From positions 62,001 to 126,000 of the forward strand of contig NZ_NEVL01000001.1 in assembly GCF_002261335.1 (NCBI RefSeq): 64,000 bases of DNA, given 5' to 3'. Position 1 is the stretch's first letter. Every line of letters starts with the position of its first letter. The translations under genes were made by a program, and so were the position numbers. Origin of the DNA: Bordetella genomosp. 1 (GTDB lineage: Bacteria; Pseudomonadota; Gammaproteobacteria; Burkholderiales; Burkholderiaceae_B). The notes beneath the pieces are model-generated. The model saw only the letters and a program-made list of their open reading frames with translations. It did not search any database and was not told the DNA's origin. This document shows positions 47,228 to 57,006 of the stretch, one piece after another.

Positions 47228-48205
47228 TCAGTCGAGCTTGAGGTTGGCTTCCTTCACCACCTTCTGCCACTTCGCGATCTCGGCGCGGCGGAAGGTGTCG
47301 AGGTCGGCCGGGGTGGAGCCGATGGTCTCGGCGCCGATGCCGGCCAGGCTGGCGGCGATGGCCGGGTCCTTAAGCACTTCGGCAAGCGCCTTGGAGACCT
47401 GGTCGAGGATCTCCGGCGGCGTGCCGGCCGGCGCGAACACGGCGTTCCATTCATACGACTCGTAGCCGGGCACGCCCGACTCGGCCAGCGTGGGCAGGTC
47501 GGGGGCGGCGGGCGAGCGTTGACCGCCGCCCACGGCCACGGCGCGCAGCTTGCCGTTCTTCACGTGCTGCCAGGCCGAGCCCATGCTGGCGAACATCACC
47601 GGCACCTGGCCCGCCATCACGTCCACCATGGCCGGGCCGCCGCCCTTGTAGGCCACGTGTTCGAGATGGGTGTGGGCCAGCAGGTTGAACAGTTCGCCCG
47701 CCAGGTGCTGGGCCGAGCCCGGGCCCGCCGAGGCGAAGTACACCGGCTTGGACTTGTCCTGGCCGGCCTTGATCAGCTCGGCCACGCTGTTGATCGGCGC
47801 GCTCGGCGTGACGACCAGCACGTTGGGCACGCGCAGCAGCAGCGACACCGGCGCGAAATCGGCCAGCGTGTCGAACTGCATCTTGCTGTGCAGCGCCGGG
47901 TTCTGGGCGTGGTTGGAGGCGTCCAGCATCAGGGTGTAGCCATCCGGCTTGGCGCGCGCCACCGCCGCGCCGCCGATCATGCCGCCGGCGCCGCCGCGGT
48001 TCTCGATCACCACCGACTGGCCCAGCTTCTCCGCCAGCTTGGGGCCGATCAGGCGCGCCACCACGTCGACGGTGCCGCCGGGCGGGTAGGTGACGACCAG
48101 CGTCACCGGGCGTTCGGGATAGGCGGCCATCGCGCTGGCCGAGGCGATCAGCGTGGCGCCGGCGGCAAGCACGGCGCGGCGCGCGAGCGCGTTCAGAATG
48201 GTCAT
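47228..48205 (-). CDS. Bug/TctC-family substrate-binding protein
   Basis: A 325-residue exported Bug protein. Signal peptide: ALARRAVLAAGATLIASASAMA (cleavage near residue 27), then YPERPVTLVVTYPPGGTVDV, and VVIENRGGAGGMIGG near residue 65. The ATG at 48205 (MTILNALARR) begins the signal peptide. It overlaps the preceding amidohydrolase gene by ATGA (48202-48205), so the two are translationally coupled, and a strong terminator follows. The pairing suggests that the amidohydrolase acts on the imported ligand. Confidence 0.9.
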   Translation of the reverse strand: MTILNALARRAVLAAGATLIASASAMAAYPERPVTLVVTYPPGGTVDVVARLIGPKLAEKLGQSVVIENRGGAGGMIGGAAVARAKPDGYTLMLDASNHAQNPALHSKMQFDTLADFAPVSLLLRVPNVLVVTPSAPINSVAELIKAGQDKSKPVYFASAGPGSAQHLAGELFNLLAHTHLEHVAYKGGGPAMVDVMAGQVPVMFASMGSAWQHVKNGKLRAVAVGGGQRSPAAPDLPTLAESGVPGYESYEWNAVFAPAGTPPEILDQVSKALAEVLKDPAIAASLAGIGAETIGSTPADLDTFRRAEIAKWQKVVKEANLKLD

Positions 48206-49047
48206 GGGTGGTCTCCTGTGATGCCAAAAAGTGCCGCCGGCGTGGCGGCCAATAGCGTATGGCGCATGGTGTCGTCGTCGACCCAGGCGCGCAGCCAATC
48301 GCACGCCAGACGGTAGTCGGCGCGGTCTCGGTTCTCGGTATGCGGCCAATCGCTGCCCCACATCAGCCGGTCGGCGGGGAAAGCGGTCAGCAGTTTATGC
48401 GTAGCCTGTCGGCCCAGCGCGGCGCAATCGGCGGGACGCCAGTTGCGGTAGGCGGCGGCCAGCTTGACCCAGACACGCCCGCTGGCGCCCTGGTCGAGCA
48501 GATATCCGAAGCCCGGGTCGGCGATCCCCAGGGCCGGGTCCGGCCGGCCGAAATGATCCACCACCACGCGGCAGCCCATGGCCAGCAGCGGCGTCACGGC
48601 CTCGTGCAGGCGCGCGGCCTCCATGTGCACCTCCACGTGCCAGTCCAGCGCCGTGATGGCGGCCAGCAGCGTCTGCCACGGCGCCGAAGTGAGCGCGGGC
48701 GTGGGCTTGGCCATCAGGTTGAGCCGGATGCCGCGCACGCCCGCCAGGTTCATGTCGGCCAGCTCGGCCGGCGTGACGGCGGCGTCAATCACGGCCACGC
48801 CGCGCAGCCGGCCGCGCGCCTGTGCCAGCGCGGCGAGCATGAAGCTGTTGTCGGTGCCCAGGAAGCTCGGCTGCACCAGCACGCCGTGGCTCATGCCGTG
48901 CGCGTCGAGCAGGCCCAGGTAGTCGGCCAGCGTGGCGTCGTAGTCCGGCGTGTAGCGGCGCGCGCCGACGAGCGGCAGGCCGCGCACGAACACATGCGCG
49001 TGCGTGTCGATGCTGAGCGGGCGGGGCTGGGCGGGCGTGAGAGCCAA
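48202..49047 (-). CDS. Amidohydrolase, 2-pyrone-4,6-dicarboxylate hydrolase-like
   Basis: A 281-residue TIM-barrel amidohydrolase of the Amidohydro_2 (LigI-type) family. Metal-binding landmarks are IDTHAHVF (near residue 13), VEVHMEAAR (near residue 138), VVVDHFGRPDP (about residues 158-168) and LMWGSDWPHTE (near residue 235). The family hydrolyses lactones or cyclic amides in aromatic degradation. No in-frame ATG serves as start; translation most likely begins at a TTG (49047), which has an AGGAG ribosome site about 9 bases before. It is coupled to the Bug gene and faces a LysR regulator gene. Confidence 0.85.
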   Translation of the reverse strand: MALTPAQPRPLSIDTHAHVFVRGLPLVGARRYTPDYDATLADYLGLLDAHGMSHGVLVQPSFLGTDNSFMLAALAQARGRLRGVAVIDAAVTPAELADMNLAGVRGIRLNLMAKPTPALTSAPWQTLLAAITALDWHVEVHMEAARLHEAVTPLLAMGCRVVVDHFGRPDPALGIADPGFGYLLDQGASGRVWVKLAAAYRNWRPADCAALGRQATHKLLTAFPADRLMWGSDWPHTENRDRADYRLACDWLRAWVDDDTMRHTLLAATPAALFGITGDHP

Positions 49048-49185
49048 ACCGGTGTCTCCTGGGGCGTCGGGTGCGTGCTGCGGCTGGGGCCGAGCGCACT
49101 CGTGATTCTTGTGATGGCCGGATTCTAGGCAGACCCAGGTATATTGATCTATCCAGATAAAACGCTTTATTCATATCGATTCAAT

Positions 49186-50076
49186 ATGGAAACCCGGCAC
49201 CTGCGACATTTCCTGGCCGTCGTCGACCACGGCAGCGTGAGCGCCGCCGCCAACTGGCTGGGCATCGCGCAGCCCGCGCTGTCGCAATCGATCGCGCGCA
49301 TGGAAAAGGAGCTGGGCGTGACGCTGTTCGAACGCAGCCGCCGCGGCGCCCGGCCCACGCCGGCGGCGCTGTCGATCCTGGAGGATGTGCGGGTGAGCGT
49401 GACCCGCATCGATGCGGCCGCGCAGCGCGCGCAGGACATCGCGCGCGGCAGCGCCGGCCAGCTCACGGTGGGGCTGGTCTCATCGGCATTGTTCGACACG
49501 CTGCCGCGGGCCCTGCGCGCGCTGCGGCGCGCGGCGCCCGGCGTGCGGGTGGTGCTGCGCGAGTTGAGCAACGCCGAGCTGGCCGAGGCGCTCGCGCGCG
49601 GCGAGATCGACCTGGCCCTGATGCACACGCCCGTGGCCATCGCCGGCCGCATGCGCGAGCGGCTGCTGCTGCGCGATCACCTGGTGGCGGCGGTGCCCGA
49701 CGAGTTCGAAGTGGAGGCGGACGGCAGCGTGTCGCTGGCGCAGATCGCGCGCGCCGGCCTGGTGCTGTTTCCGCAGGCCCAGCTGCCGGTGCTCAATGCG
49801 GGGATACTCGACGCCATGCGCAAGGCCGGCCTGGAGCCCTTCGTGGCGCAGGAGGCCAACCGCACGCTCACCGTGCTGTCGTGCGTGGCGGGCGGATGCG
49901 GCGTGGCGTTGTTGCCGAGCTGGATCCGCGCGCTCGATTTTCGCGGGGTGCGCTTCTGCGAGGTGCGCGACGGCGCCGCCCTGCCCTCGTTCGACCTGAG
50001 TGCGATCTGGCCGGCGCGTTCGGTGCCCACGCTGGCCGACCTGTTCGGCAACCTGGAGCTCGATCCGGCGCCCTGA
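49186..50076 (+). CDS. LysR-family transcriptional regulator
   Basis: A 296-residue LysR regulator with the N-terminal winged helix-turn-helix (METRHLRHFLAVVDHGSVSA, then LGIAQPALSQSIARMEKELG, about residues 1-42) and a periplasmic-binding-protein-like effector domain. The ATG at 49186 starts the family sequence. It is divergent from the TTG-started amidohydrolase-Bug operon, separated by 138 bp. The AT-rich region before its ATG contains CATAT-N7-ATATG (49172-49188) and ATCT/AGAT inverted repeats, plausible LysR boxes. Confidence 0.92.
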   Translation: METRHLRHFLAVVDHGSVSAAANWLGIAQPALSQSIARMEKELGVTLFERSRRGARPTPAALSILEDVRVSVTRIDAAAQRAQDIARGSAGQLTVGLVSSALFDTLPRALRALRRAAPGVRVVLRELSNAELAEALARGEIDLALMHTPVAIAGRMRERLLLRDHLVAAVPDEFEVEADGSVSLAQIARAGLVLFPQAQLPVLNAGILDAMRKAGLEPFVAQEANRTLTVLSCVAGGCGVALLPSWIRALDFRGVRFCEVRDGAALPSFDLSAIWPARSVPTLADLFGNLELDPAP

Positions 50077-50107
50077 TGCCGCAGCCTTGCGGGCGCCGGT
50101 CGGGCTG

Positions 50108-52144
50108 TCAGCCTTCGGCCGGCGCCAGCGCGATCAGCGCCACGCCCTCGGCCACCTGGTCGCCGACCGCGTAGTTCACGCTTTCGACGCGGCCCGCGGT
50201 TGGCGCGGCGATGGTGTGCTCCATCTTCATGGCCTCCATCACCAGCAGCGCCTGCCCCTTTTCCACCGTGTCGCCGGCCTTCACCGACACCGCGATGATC
50301 TTGCCCGGCATGGGCGCGGTGAGGCCACCCGCGTGGCCCTCGGCCGCGTCGTCGGCGTGGGCCAGCGCGTCGTAGCGTTCGAGCACGAAGGTGGCGCCGT
50401 CGCGGAACACATGGGCGCGGCCCGCGTGCAGCACCACCGTGCCGGTGATCTCGCGATCGTCGAGCGACACGCGCAGGCCGTAGCTGAGTTCGGGATTGGC
50501 GCTGCGATGCGACTGCCAGCGCAGCGCGTGGCTGCGTCCGCCTTCGGAGAGCGTCCAGTCTGCGCCCTGGCGCACGAGCGTGATGTCGCGCGCCTCGCCC
50601 TGGTCGATCCAGCGCAGCGTCTGGGTGTAGCGGCCGCCCAGGCGCCAGCCGTCGCGCGCGTTCCAGGGGTCTTTGTCGTGGGCGCGCGGGCCCTGCGATC
50701 CGGGCGCGGCGAGGCCCTGCTGCACCAGCGCGGCCGCGCTGGCGAGCGCGATCACGCCCGCGTCGGCGGGCTGCGCGTCGGGCAGCAGGCTGGCGCGGCG
50801 GCGTTCGATCAGGCCGGTGTCGAGATCGGCCGCGGCGAACGCCTCGTCGCGCATCAGGCGCGTGAGGAAGGCCACGTTGGTCTGCACGCCCACGGCCTGC
50901 GTCTGGGCCAGCGCCTGGATCATGCGGGCGCGGGCCTGGTCGCGGTCGGCGCCGTGCACGATGAGCTTGGCGATCATCGGGTCGTAGAACGGCGTGATGG
51001 TGTCGCCCATGCGCACGCCGCCGTCGACGCGCACCGGCGCGTTCACGAAGGCCGCATGCGGCGGCAGGCCCAGATAGGTCAGGGTGCCGATCGACGGCAG
51101 GAAGCCGCGCTCGGGATTCTCGGCGTAGATGCGCGCCTCGATCGAATGCCCCTGGATGCGCAGGTCTTCCTGGCGCGCCGGCAGCGGCTCGCCCGCCGCC
51201 ACGCGCAACTGCCATTCGACCAGATCATGGCCGGTGATCATCTCGGTCACCGGATGCTCGACCTGCAGGCGCGTGTTCATTTCCATGAAGTAGAAGCGGC
51301 CGTCGGGCTCGGCGATGAACTCGACCGTGCCCGCGCCCACGTAGCCCACCGCGCGCGCCGCCGCGCAGGCGGCCTCGCCCATGGCGCGGCGCCGTTCCTC
51401 GGTCATGCCCGGCGCCGGCGCCTCCTCGATCACCTTCTGGTGGCGGCGCTGCACCGAGCAGTCGCGCTCGAACAGGTAGACGCAATTGCCGTGGGTGTCG
51501 GCGAACACCTGGATCTCGATGTGGCGCGGCTTTTGCAGATAGCGTTCGATCAGCACGCGGTCGTCGCCGAAACTGGCGCTGGCCTCGCGCTGGCACGAGG
51601 CCAGCGCGTCCAGGAACGCCGCGCCGGACTCCACCACGCGCATGCCCTTGCCGCCGCCGCCCGCGCTGGCCTTGATCAGCACGGGATAGCCGATCGCATC
51701 GGCCTGATCCTTGAGAAAGGCGGGATCCTGGTTGTCGCCGTGATAGCCGGGCACCAGCGGCACGCCGGCCGTTTCCATCAGGGCCTTGGCGGCCGACTTG
51801 CTGCCCATGGCCGCGATGGCGCTGGCGGGCGGGCCGACGAACACGATGCCGGCCTCGGCGGCGGCGCGCGCGAAGGCCTCGTTCTCCGACAGGAAGCCGT
51901 AGCCGGGATGGATGGCCTGCGCGCCGGTGGCGCGCGCGGCCGCGAGGATGGCGTCGGCGCGCAGATAGCTGGCGCGCGGCTCGGCGCCGCCGATATGGAC
52001 GGCGCTGTCGCAGGCGCTCACGTGGCGCGCGTTGGCGTCGGCGTCGGAATACACCGCCACGGTGCGCAGGCCCAGGCGGTGCGCGGTGGCGGCAACGCGG
52101 CAGGCGATCTCGCCGCGGTTGGCAATCAGCAGAGTGGAGAACAC
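50108..52144 (-). CDS. liuD: Methylcrotonyl-CoA carboxylase, biotin-containing alpha subunit
   Basis: A 678-residue biotin-dependent carboxylase subunit. It starts with the biotin carboxylase domain (FSTLLIANRGEIACRVAAT), has the ATP-grasp KASAGGGGKGMRVV region (near residue 160), and ends with a biotinyl domain in which the attachment lysine is in MEAMKMEHT. With the beta subunit it carboxylates 3-methylcrotonyl-CoA in leucine degradation; acetyl- or propionyl-CoA carboxylases are similar, but the gene context points to leucine. The start is a GTG with a strong AAGGAG site. It is 58 bp from the beta subunit gene and is the last gene of the liu cluster. Confidence 0.92.
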   Translation of the reverse strand: MFSTLLIANRGEIACRVAATAHRLGLRTVAVYSDADANARHVSACDSAVHIGGAEPRASYLRADAILAAARATGAQAIHPGYGFLSENEAFARAAAEAGIVFVGPPASAIAAMGSKSAAKALMETAGVPLVPGYHGDNQDPAFLKDQADAIGYPVLIKASAGGGGKGMRVVESGAAFLDALASCQREASASFGDDRVLIERYLQKPRHIEIQVFADTHGNCVYLFERDCSVQRRHQKVIEEAPAPGMTEERRRAMGEAACAAARAVGYVGAGTVEFIAEPDGRFYFMEMNTRLQVEHPVTEMITGHDLVEWQLRVAAGEPLPARQEDLRIQGHSIEARIYAENPERGFLPSIGTLTYLGLPPHAAFVNAPVRVDGGVRMGDTITPFYDPMIAKLIVHGADRDQARARMIQALAQTQAVGVQTNVAFLTRLMRDEAFAAADLDTGLIERRRASLLPDAQPADAGVIALASAAALVQQGLAAPGSQGPRAHDKDPWNARDGWRLGGRYTQTLRWIDQGEARDITLVRQGADWTLSEGGRSHALRWQSHRSANPELSYGLRVSLDDREITGTVVLHAGRAHVFRDGATFVLERYDALAHADDAAEGHAGGLTAPMPGKIIAVSVKAGDTVEKGQALLVMEAMKMEHTIAAPTAGRVESVNYAVGDQVAEGVALIALAPAEG

Positions 52145-52202
52145 GGTGGCTCCTTCAGTTGCGGCGTGCAGACGCCGCGCACGGCATGCGGATGTATGCG
52201 GG

Positions 52203-53810
52203 TTACATGCGGAACACGCCGAACCGCGTGTCCTCTATGGGGGCATTGAGCGCGGCCGACAGGGCCAGCGCCAGCACGCGGCGGGTGTCGGCCGGCGCGA
52301 TGATGCCGTCGTCCCAGAGCCGCGCCGTGGCGTAATAGGGATGCCCCTCGCGTTCGTACTGGTCGCGGATCGGCGCCTTGAAGGCCTCTTCCTCCTCGCC
52401 GCTCCATTGCCCGCCGCGCGCCTCGATGCCGTCGCGCCGCACCGTGGCCAGCACGCTGGCGGCCTGTTCGCCGCCCATGACCGAGATGCGCGCGTTGGGC
52501 CACATGAACAGCATGCGCGGCGAATAGGCGCGGCCGCACATGCCGTAGTTGCCGGCGCCGAACGAGCCGCCGATCAGCACCGTGAACTTCGGCACGTTGG
52601 CGGTGGCGACCGCGGTCACCATCTTGGCGCCGTGGCGCGCGATGCCCTCGTTCTCGTACTTGCGGCCCACCATGAAGCCGGTGATGTTCTGCAGGAACAC
52701 CAGCGGAATCTTGCGTTGCGCACACAACTCGATGAAGTGCGCGCCCTTCTGCGCCGACTCGGAAAACAGGATGCCGTTGTTGGCCACGATGCCCACCGGC
52801 ATGCCGTGGATGTGCGCGAAGCCGGTCACCAGCGTGGTGCCGTAGCGCGACTTGAATTCGTCGAACTCGGAGCCGTCGACGATGCGCGCGATCACCTCGC
52901 GCACGTCGTAGGGCTTGCGCGTGTCGGCCGGGATCACGCCGTTGAGTTCGGCCGGGTCGTAGCGCGGCTCGCGCACGTCGGCCAGCGCGAGCTGCTCGGG
53001 CTTGCGGCGATTGAGTCGCGCGACGGCATTGCGCGCGAGCTGCAGCGCGTGCAGGTCGTTGGCCGCGAGATGGTCGGCCACGCCCGACAGGCGCGTGTGC
53101 ACGTCGCCGCCGCCCAGGTCTTCCGCGCTCACTTCTTCGCCGGTGGCGGCCTTCACCAGCGGCGGCCCGCCCAGGAAGATGGTGCCCTGGTTCTTCACGA
53201 TGATGGACTCGTCGCTCATCGCCGGCACATAGGCGCCGCCCGCGGTGCACGAGCCCATCACCACCGCGATCTGCGCGATCCCGCGCGACGACATCACCGC
53301 CTGGTTGTAGAAGATGCGGCCGAAGTGATCGCGGTCCGGAAACACGTCGTCCTGGCGCGGCAGGTTGGCGCCGCCCGAATCGACCAGGTAGACGCACGGC
53401 AGGTTGTTCTGCGCGGCGATCTCCTGCGCGCGCAGATGCTTCTTGACCGTGATGGGATAGTAGGTGCCGCCCTTGACCGTCGCGTCGTTGCACACGATCA
53501 CGCACTCGGTGCCGGCCACGCGGCCCACGCCGGTGATGATGCCGCCGCCCGGCGCCTCGCCCTCGTACATGCCGTGGCCGGCCAGCGGCGACAGCTCGAG
53601 GAACGGGCTGCCCGGGTCGATCAGCTGTTCGACGCGGTCGCGCGGCAGCAGCTTGCCGCGCGCCACGTGTTTGGCGCGGGCGGCTTCGTTGCCGCCCAGC
53701 GCGGTCTGGGCCAGTTGCCGGTCGAGGTCGTCGAGGGCGGTCTGCATGGCGCGCGCGTTGTCGGCAAAGTCGGCCGAGCGCGGGTCGATGCGGGATTCGA
53801 TGATGGGCAT
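52203..53810 (-). CDS. liuB: Methylcrotonyl-CoA carboxylase, carboxyltransferase beta subunit
   Basis: A 535-residue acyl-CoA carboxyltransferase. It has the N-terminal acyl-CoA-binding region ([19 protein letters not shown]), the [17 protein letters not shown] segment (near residue 155) and the C-terminal [20 protein letters not shown] and [16 protein letters not shown] (about residues 390-470). It moves CO2 from biotin to 3-methylcrotonyl-CoA. The ATG at 53810 starts the family sequence ([10 protein letters not shown]) and has an AGG ribosome site. It precedes the alpha-subunit gene and follows the thiolase gene by 155 bp. Confidence 0.93.
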   Translation of the reverse strand: MPIIESRIDPRSADFADNARAMQTALDDLDRQLAQTALGGNEAARAKHVARGKLLPRDRVEQLIDPGSPFLELSPLAGHGMYEGEAPGGGIITGVGRVAGTECVIVCNDATVKGGTYYPITVKKHLRAQEIAAQNNLPCVYLVDSGGANLPRQDDVFPDRDHFGRIFYNQAVMSSRGIAQIAVVMGSCTAGGAYVPAMSDESIIVKNQGTIFLGGPPLVKAATGEEVSAEDLGGGDVHTRLSGVADHLAANDLHALQLARNAVARLNRRKPEQLALADVREPRYDPAELNGVIPADTRKPYDVREVIARIVDGSEFDEFKSRYGTTLVTGFAHIHGMPVGIVANNGILFSESAQKGAHFIELCAQRKIPLVFLQNITGFMVGRKYENEGIARHGAKMVTAVATANVPKFTVLIGGSFGAGNYGMCGRAYSPRMLFMWPNARISVMGGEQAASVLATVRRDGIEARGGQWSGEEEEAFKAPIRDQYEREGHPYYATARLWDDGIIAPADTRRVLALALSAALNAPIEDTRFGVFRM

Positions 53811-53965
53811 GGAACCTGCCGTTTCTGCGAGGTTGGACTGCGGCTGCCGCGGCGTGGCGCGGCTTGTCTCGGCGCCGCGCTGACGGACGCAGCCCGTCGC
53901 GCGGTGTCTTTCTTTTGCACTGCACGGGCGCGCCGCGCCGGCGTACCGGCACGGCGCGCGCCGCA

Positions 53966-55147
53966 TCACACCATTTCGATGGCCATCGCCACGGCTTCGC
54001 CGCCGCCGATGCACAGCGTGGCGACGCCGCGCTTGGCCTTCTTCTGGTGCAGCGCGCCGACCAGCGTGGCGACCAGGCGGGCGCCGGAAGCGCCGATCGG
54101 ATGGCCCAGCGCGGTGGCGCCGCCGTGCACGTTGACCTTGTCGTGCGGCAGGTCGAATTCCTTCATCGCGGCCATGGTCACCACGGCGAAGGCTTCGTTG
54201 ATCTCGTAGAGATCGACGTCGGAGGCCTTCCAGCCGGTCTGCTCGAACAGCTTCTTGAGGGCGCCGACCGGGGCGGTCGTGAACCACTGCGGCTCGTGCG
54301 AGAACTGGGTCTTGGCCACGATGCGGGCCAGCGGCTTGACGCCGAGCTTCTCGGCGGTGGACGCGCGCATCAGCACCATTGCCGCGGCGCCGTCGGAGAT
54401 CGACGAGGAGTTGGCGGCGGTCACCGTGCCGTCTTTCTTGAAGGCCGGCTTGAGCGAGGGAATCTTCTCCGGCATGGCTTTTTGCGGGGCCTCGTCGGTA
54501 TCGATCACCACGTCGCCCTTCTTGCCGGCGACCGTGACGGGCGCGATCTCCCACTTGAAGCTGCCGTCTTCGGTAGCGGCGCGGGCGCGGCGCAGCGATT
54601 CGAGCGAGAAGGCGTCCTGCTGTTCGCGCGTGAAGCTGTACTTGCCGGCGCAATCCTCGGCGAACACGCCCATGGCCTTGCCGCGATCGTAGGCGTCTTC
54701 GAGGCCGTCGAGCGCCATGTGGTCGTACACGGTGTTGTGGCCGTAGCGGTAGCCCTGGCGCCCCTTGAGCAGCAGGTACGGCGCGTTGCTCATGCTTTCC
54801 TGGCCGCCGGCCACCACCACGTCGACCGAGCCCGCGGTCAGCAGGTCGGCGCCGAACATCGCGGCCTTCAGGCCCGAGCCGCACACCTTGTGGATCGTGG
54901 TGCAGCCCACCGAATGCGGCAGCCCCGCGCCGAGCGCGGCCTGGCGGGCGGGCGCCTGGCCCTGGCCGGCCTGCAGCACGTTGCCCATGATGACTTCATC
55001 GACCTGTTCGGGCTTGATGCCGGCACGCTCGACGGCCGCCTTGATGGCGACGGCGCCCAGCTCGTGCGCGGCCAGGCCGGACAGGCTGCCCAGCATGCCG
55101 CCCATCGGGGTACGGGCAACGGAAACAATGACAATGGGATCGGACAT
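53966..55147 (-). CDS. Acetyl-CoA C-acyltransferase (thiolase)
   Basis: A 393-residue thiolase. The acyl-accepting cysteine is in [11 protein letters not shown] (near residue 88), and the C-terminal catalytic histidine/cysteine region includes [12 protein letters not shown] (near residue 345) and [10 protein letters not shown] (near 380). It makes or splits acetoacetyl-CoA, the product of the leucine path after HMG-CoA lyase, or serves polyhydroxyalkanoate synthesis. It lies between aceK and the MCC beta gene, co-oriented. Confidence 0.93.
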   Translation of the reverse strand: MSDPIVIVSVARTPMGGMLGSLSGLAAHELGAVAIKAAVERAGIKPEQVDEVIMGNVLQAGQGQAPARQAALGAGLPHSVGCTTIHKVCGSGLKAAMFGADLLTAGSVDVVVAGGQESMSNAPYLLLKGRQGYRYGHNTVYDHMALDGLEDAYDRGKAMGVFAEDCAGKYSFTREQQDAFSLESLRRARAATEDGSFKWEIAPVTVAGKKGDVVIDTDEAPQKAMPEKIPSLKPAFKKDGTVTAANSSSISDGAAAMVLMRASTAEKLGVKPLARIVAKTQFSHEPQWFTTAPVGALKKLFEQTGWKASDVDLYEINEAFAVVTMAAMKEFDLPHDKVNVHGGATALGHPIGASGARLVATLVGALHQKKAKRGVATLCIGGGEAVAMAIEMV

Positions 55148-55184
55148 GACTTGCTCCTAAAAATCGAGGACGGATGAAGGCGGA

Positions 55185-56999
55185 TCAGGCGGCGTGCGCC
55201 GCTTCGGACCGCAGACGCCTGTCGGTATCGTAAGGGAAAAAATCGTCGATCCTGCCGTGCGCGACGCGCGCCTGGCAGGCCTGCCACCACGCCGGCGCGA
55301 GCAGCTCGGCATGGTGACGCATGAAGGCGCTCCGCACGCGCGGGTCGCCCAGCAGGAACTGGCTGAACTCCTCGGGAAAGACATCATTGGGACCGACCGA
55401 ATACCAGGGTTCGTCGGCAAGCTCGGCCTGCTCGTCGGGCGCGGGCGGGATGGCACGGAACTGCATTTCGGTCAGGCGCTGGATCTCGTCGTAGTCGTAG
55501 AACACCACGCGGCCCAGCCGGGTCACGCCGAAGTTCTTGTAGAGCATGTCGCCCGGAAAGATGTTGGCGCTCGCGAGCTGGCGGATCGCATCGCCGTACT
55601 CGCGCACGGCGCCGTCCACGTGCGTATCGGACGCCTGGCGCAGGTAGAGATTGAGCGGCGTCATGCGGCGCTCGATGTAGACGTGGCGGATGATGATGGT
55701 GTCGGCCGACTCCTCGAGCAGGCTGGGCACGGCGGCGCGCAGCGTGTCGAGCAGGCGCGGCGCGAAGCGCGCGCGCGGCAGGGCCACCTGCGAATACTCC
55801 CAGGTGTCGGCCAGCCGGCCGACCCGGTCGTGCAGCTTCACCATCTGGTACTTGCGCCGCACCGTGGCCGGCGTCATGCCATCCTTCTCGATACGGTCGC
55901 GGATCAGCTTGAACACGTAGGGATACGAGGGCAAGGTGAACACGCACATCACCATGCCCGGGATGCCCGGGGCGAGATCGAACACGTCGTGCGAGTGCGC
56001 GAGGTGCTGCAGGAAGTCGCGATAGAACAGCGTCTTGCCCTGCTTCTGCAGGCCGATCATGGTGTAGAGCTCGGCCTTGGGCTTGCGCGGCACCAGGCTC
56101 GCCAGGAAGTCCACCACGGCCGACGGCGTTTCGGTGTCCACCAGAAAATAGGCCCGCGTGAACGAAAACAACGCGGAGAGATCGTCCACGCCCATCAGCA
56201 GCGCGTCGAGCTCGACCTGGCCGGCGGCGTTGCGCACCAGCGCCACCGCAAACGGATGCACCATGCCCTGGTTCACCACGCGGCCCACGATGTAGGCGGT
56301 GGTATTGCGGAAGAACAGCGTCGAGAGCGTCTGGATCTGGCAGTCGGGCGCCAGTCGGGGCGCGCCCCGGCGCGGCAGTTGCGCGCGCAACCGCCGGACC
56401 GCGCTGCGCGCCAGCAGCCGCACGTCGCGCGGCAGGTCGGCATAGGGCAGCGCCAGGCCGTACTCGGCCACCATCCGCACCAGGCAGGCCTGCAGGCCGT
56501 CGGTGAGCGGATACTGCACCCGCCAGGCCGGCAGCCGGCTGTCGAGGTAATCGGTGGCGACCGCCGGCCGCACGAACAGGAAATCGTTGTGGAAGTAGTC
56601 GCGGTGCAGCACCCGGCACGACACCGAGTTGTAGAAGGTCTCGGCGCATTCGGGCTGGCGATGACCGGCCAGCAGGGTCACGTATTCCTGGCGCACCGCC
56701 TGCCAGAAGGCCGTGTCGGCGGCCGCATCGGCCTGCGCGGCGCAGGCGGCGAGCGCCTGTTCGGCCTGGTGCGCGCACTCGCGCACGCGCATGTCGTAAT
56801 ACTCGATGCGCTCGCGCGAGAGCTGGGCGATGCCGTGCCAGTCGCCCGACTCGAACAGCGCCTTGGCGCGCTGCGCGCTGTAGCGGAACAGCGCGTAGTG
56901 GCGGTCGAAGCCCGCCAGGATCAGGCGCGCCAGCACCGACGGCTCCGGCGCGGGCGCCGGAGCCGGTTCGATGCGCAGCAGGTCGCCCGAGGCGCTCAT
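55185..56999 (-). CDS. aceK: Isocitrate dehydrogenase kinase/phosphatase
   Basis: A 604-residue AceK, which phosphorylates isocitrate dehydrogenase when acetyl-CoA feeds in, diverting isocitrate to the glyoxylate bypass. Family segments visible are GMVMCVFTLPSYPYVFKLIRD (about residues 335-355), KYQMVKLHDRVGRLADTWEYS (near residue 375) and the KNFGVTRLGRVVFYDYDEI (near residue 485). The kinase lysine and the catalytic aspartates are in these parts. Length is typical. Its start is 7 bp beyond the isovaleryl-CoA dehydrogenase stop, so it is cotranscribed with leucine-degradation genes. Confidence 0.94.
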   Translation of the reverse strand: MSASGDLLRIEPAPAPAPEPSVLARLILAGFDRHYALFRYSAQRAKALFESGDWHGIAQLSRERIEYYDMRVRECAHQAEQALAACAAQADAAADTAFWQAVRQEYVTLLAGHRQPECAETFYNSVSCRVLHRDYFHNDFLFVRPAVATDYLDSRLPAWRVQYPLTDGLQACLVRMVAEYGLALPYADLPRDVRLLARSAVRRLRAQLPRRGAPRLAPDCQIQTLSTLFFRNTTAYIVGRVVNQGMVHPFAVALVRNAAGQVELDALLMGVDDLSALFSFTRAYFLVDTETPSAVVDFLASLVPRKPKAELYTMIGLQKQGKTLFYRDFLQHLAHSHDVFDLAPGIPGMVMCVFTLPSYPYVFKLIRDRIEKDGMTPATVRRKYQMVKLHDRVGRLADTWEYSQVALPRARFAPRLLDTLRAAVPSLLEESADTIIIRHVYIERRMTPLNLYLRQASDTHVDGAVREYGDAIRQLASANIFPGDMLYKNFGVTRLGRVVFYDYDEIQRLTEMQFRAIPPAPDEQAELADEPWYSVGPNDVFPEEFSQFLLGDPRVRSAFMRHHAELLAPAWWQACQARVAHGRIDDFFPYDTDRRLRSEAAHAA

Positions 57000-57006
57000 G
57001 GCAGGG

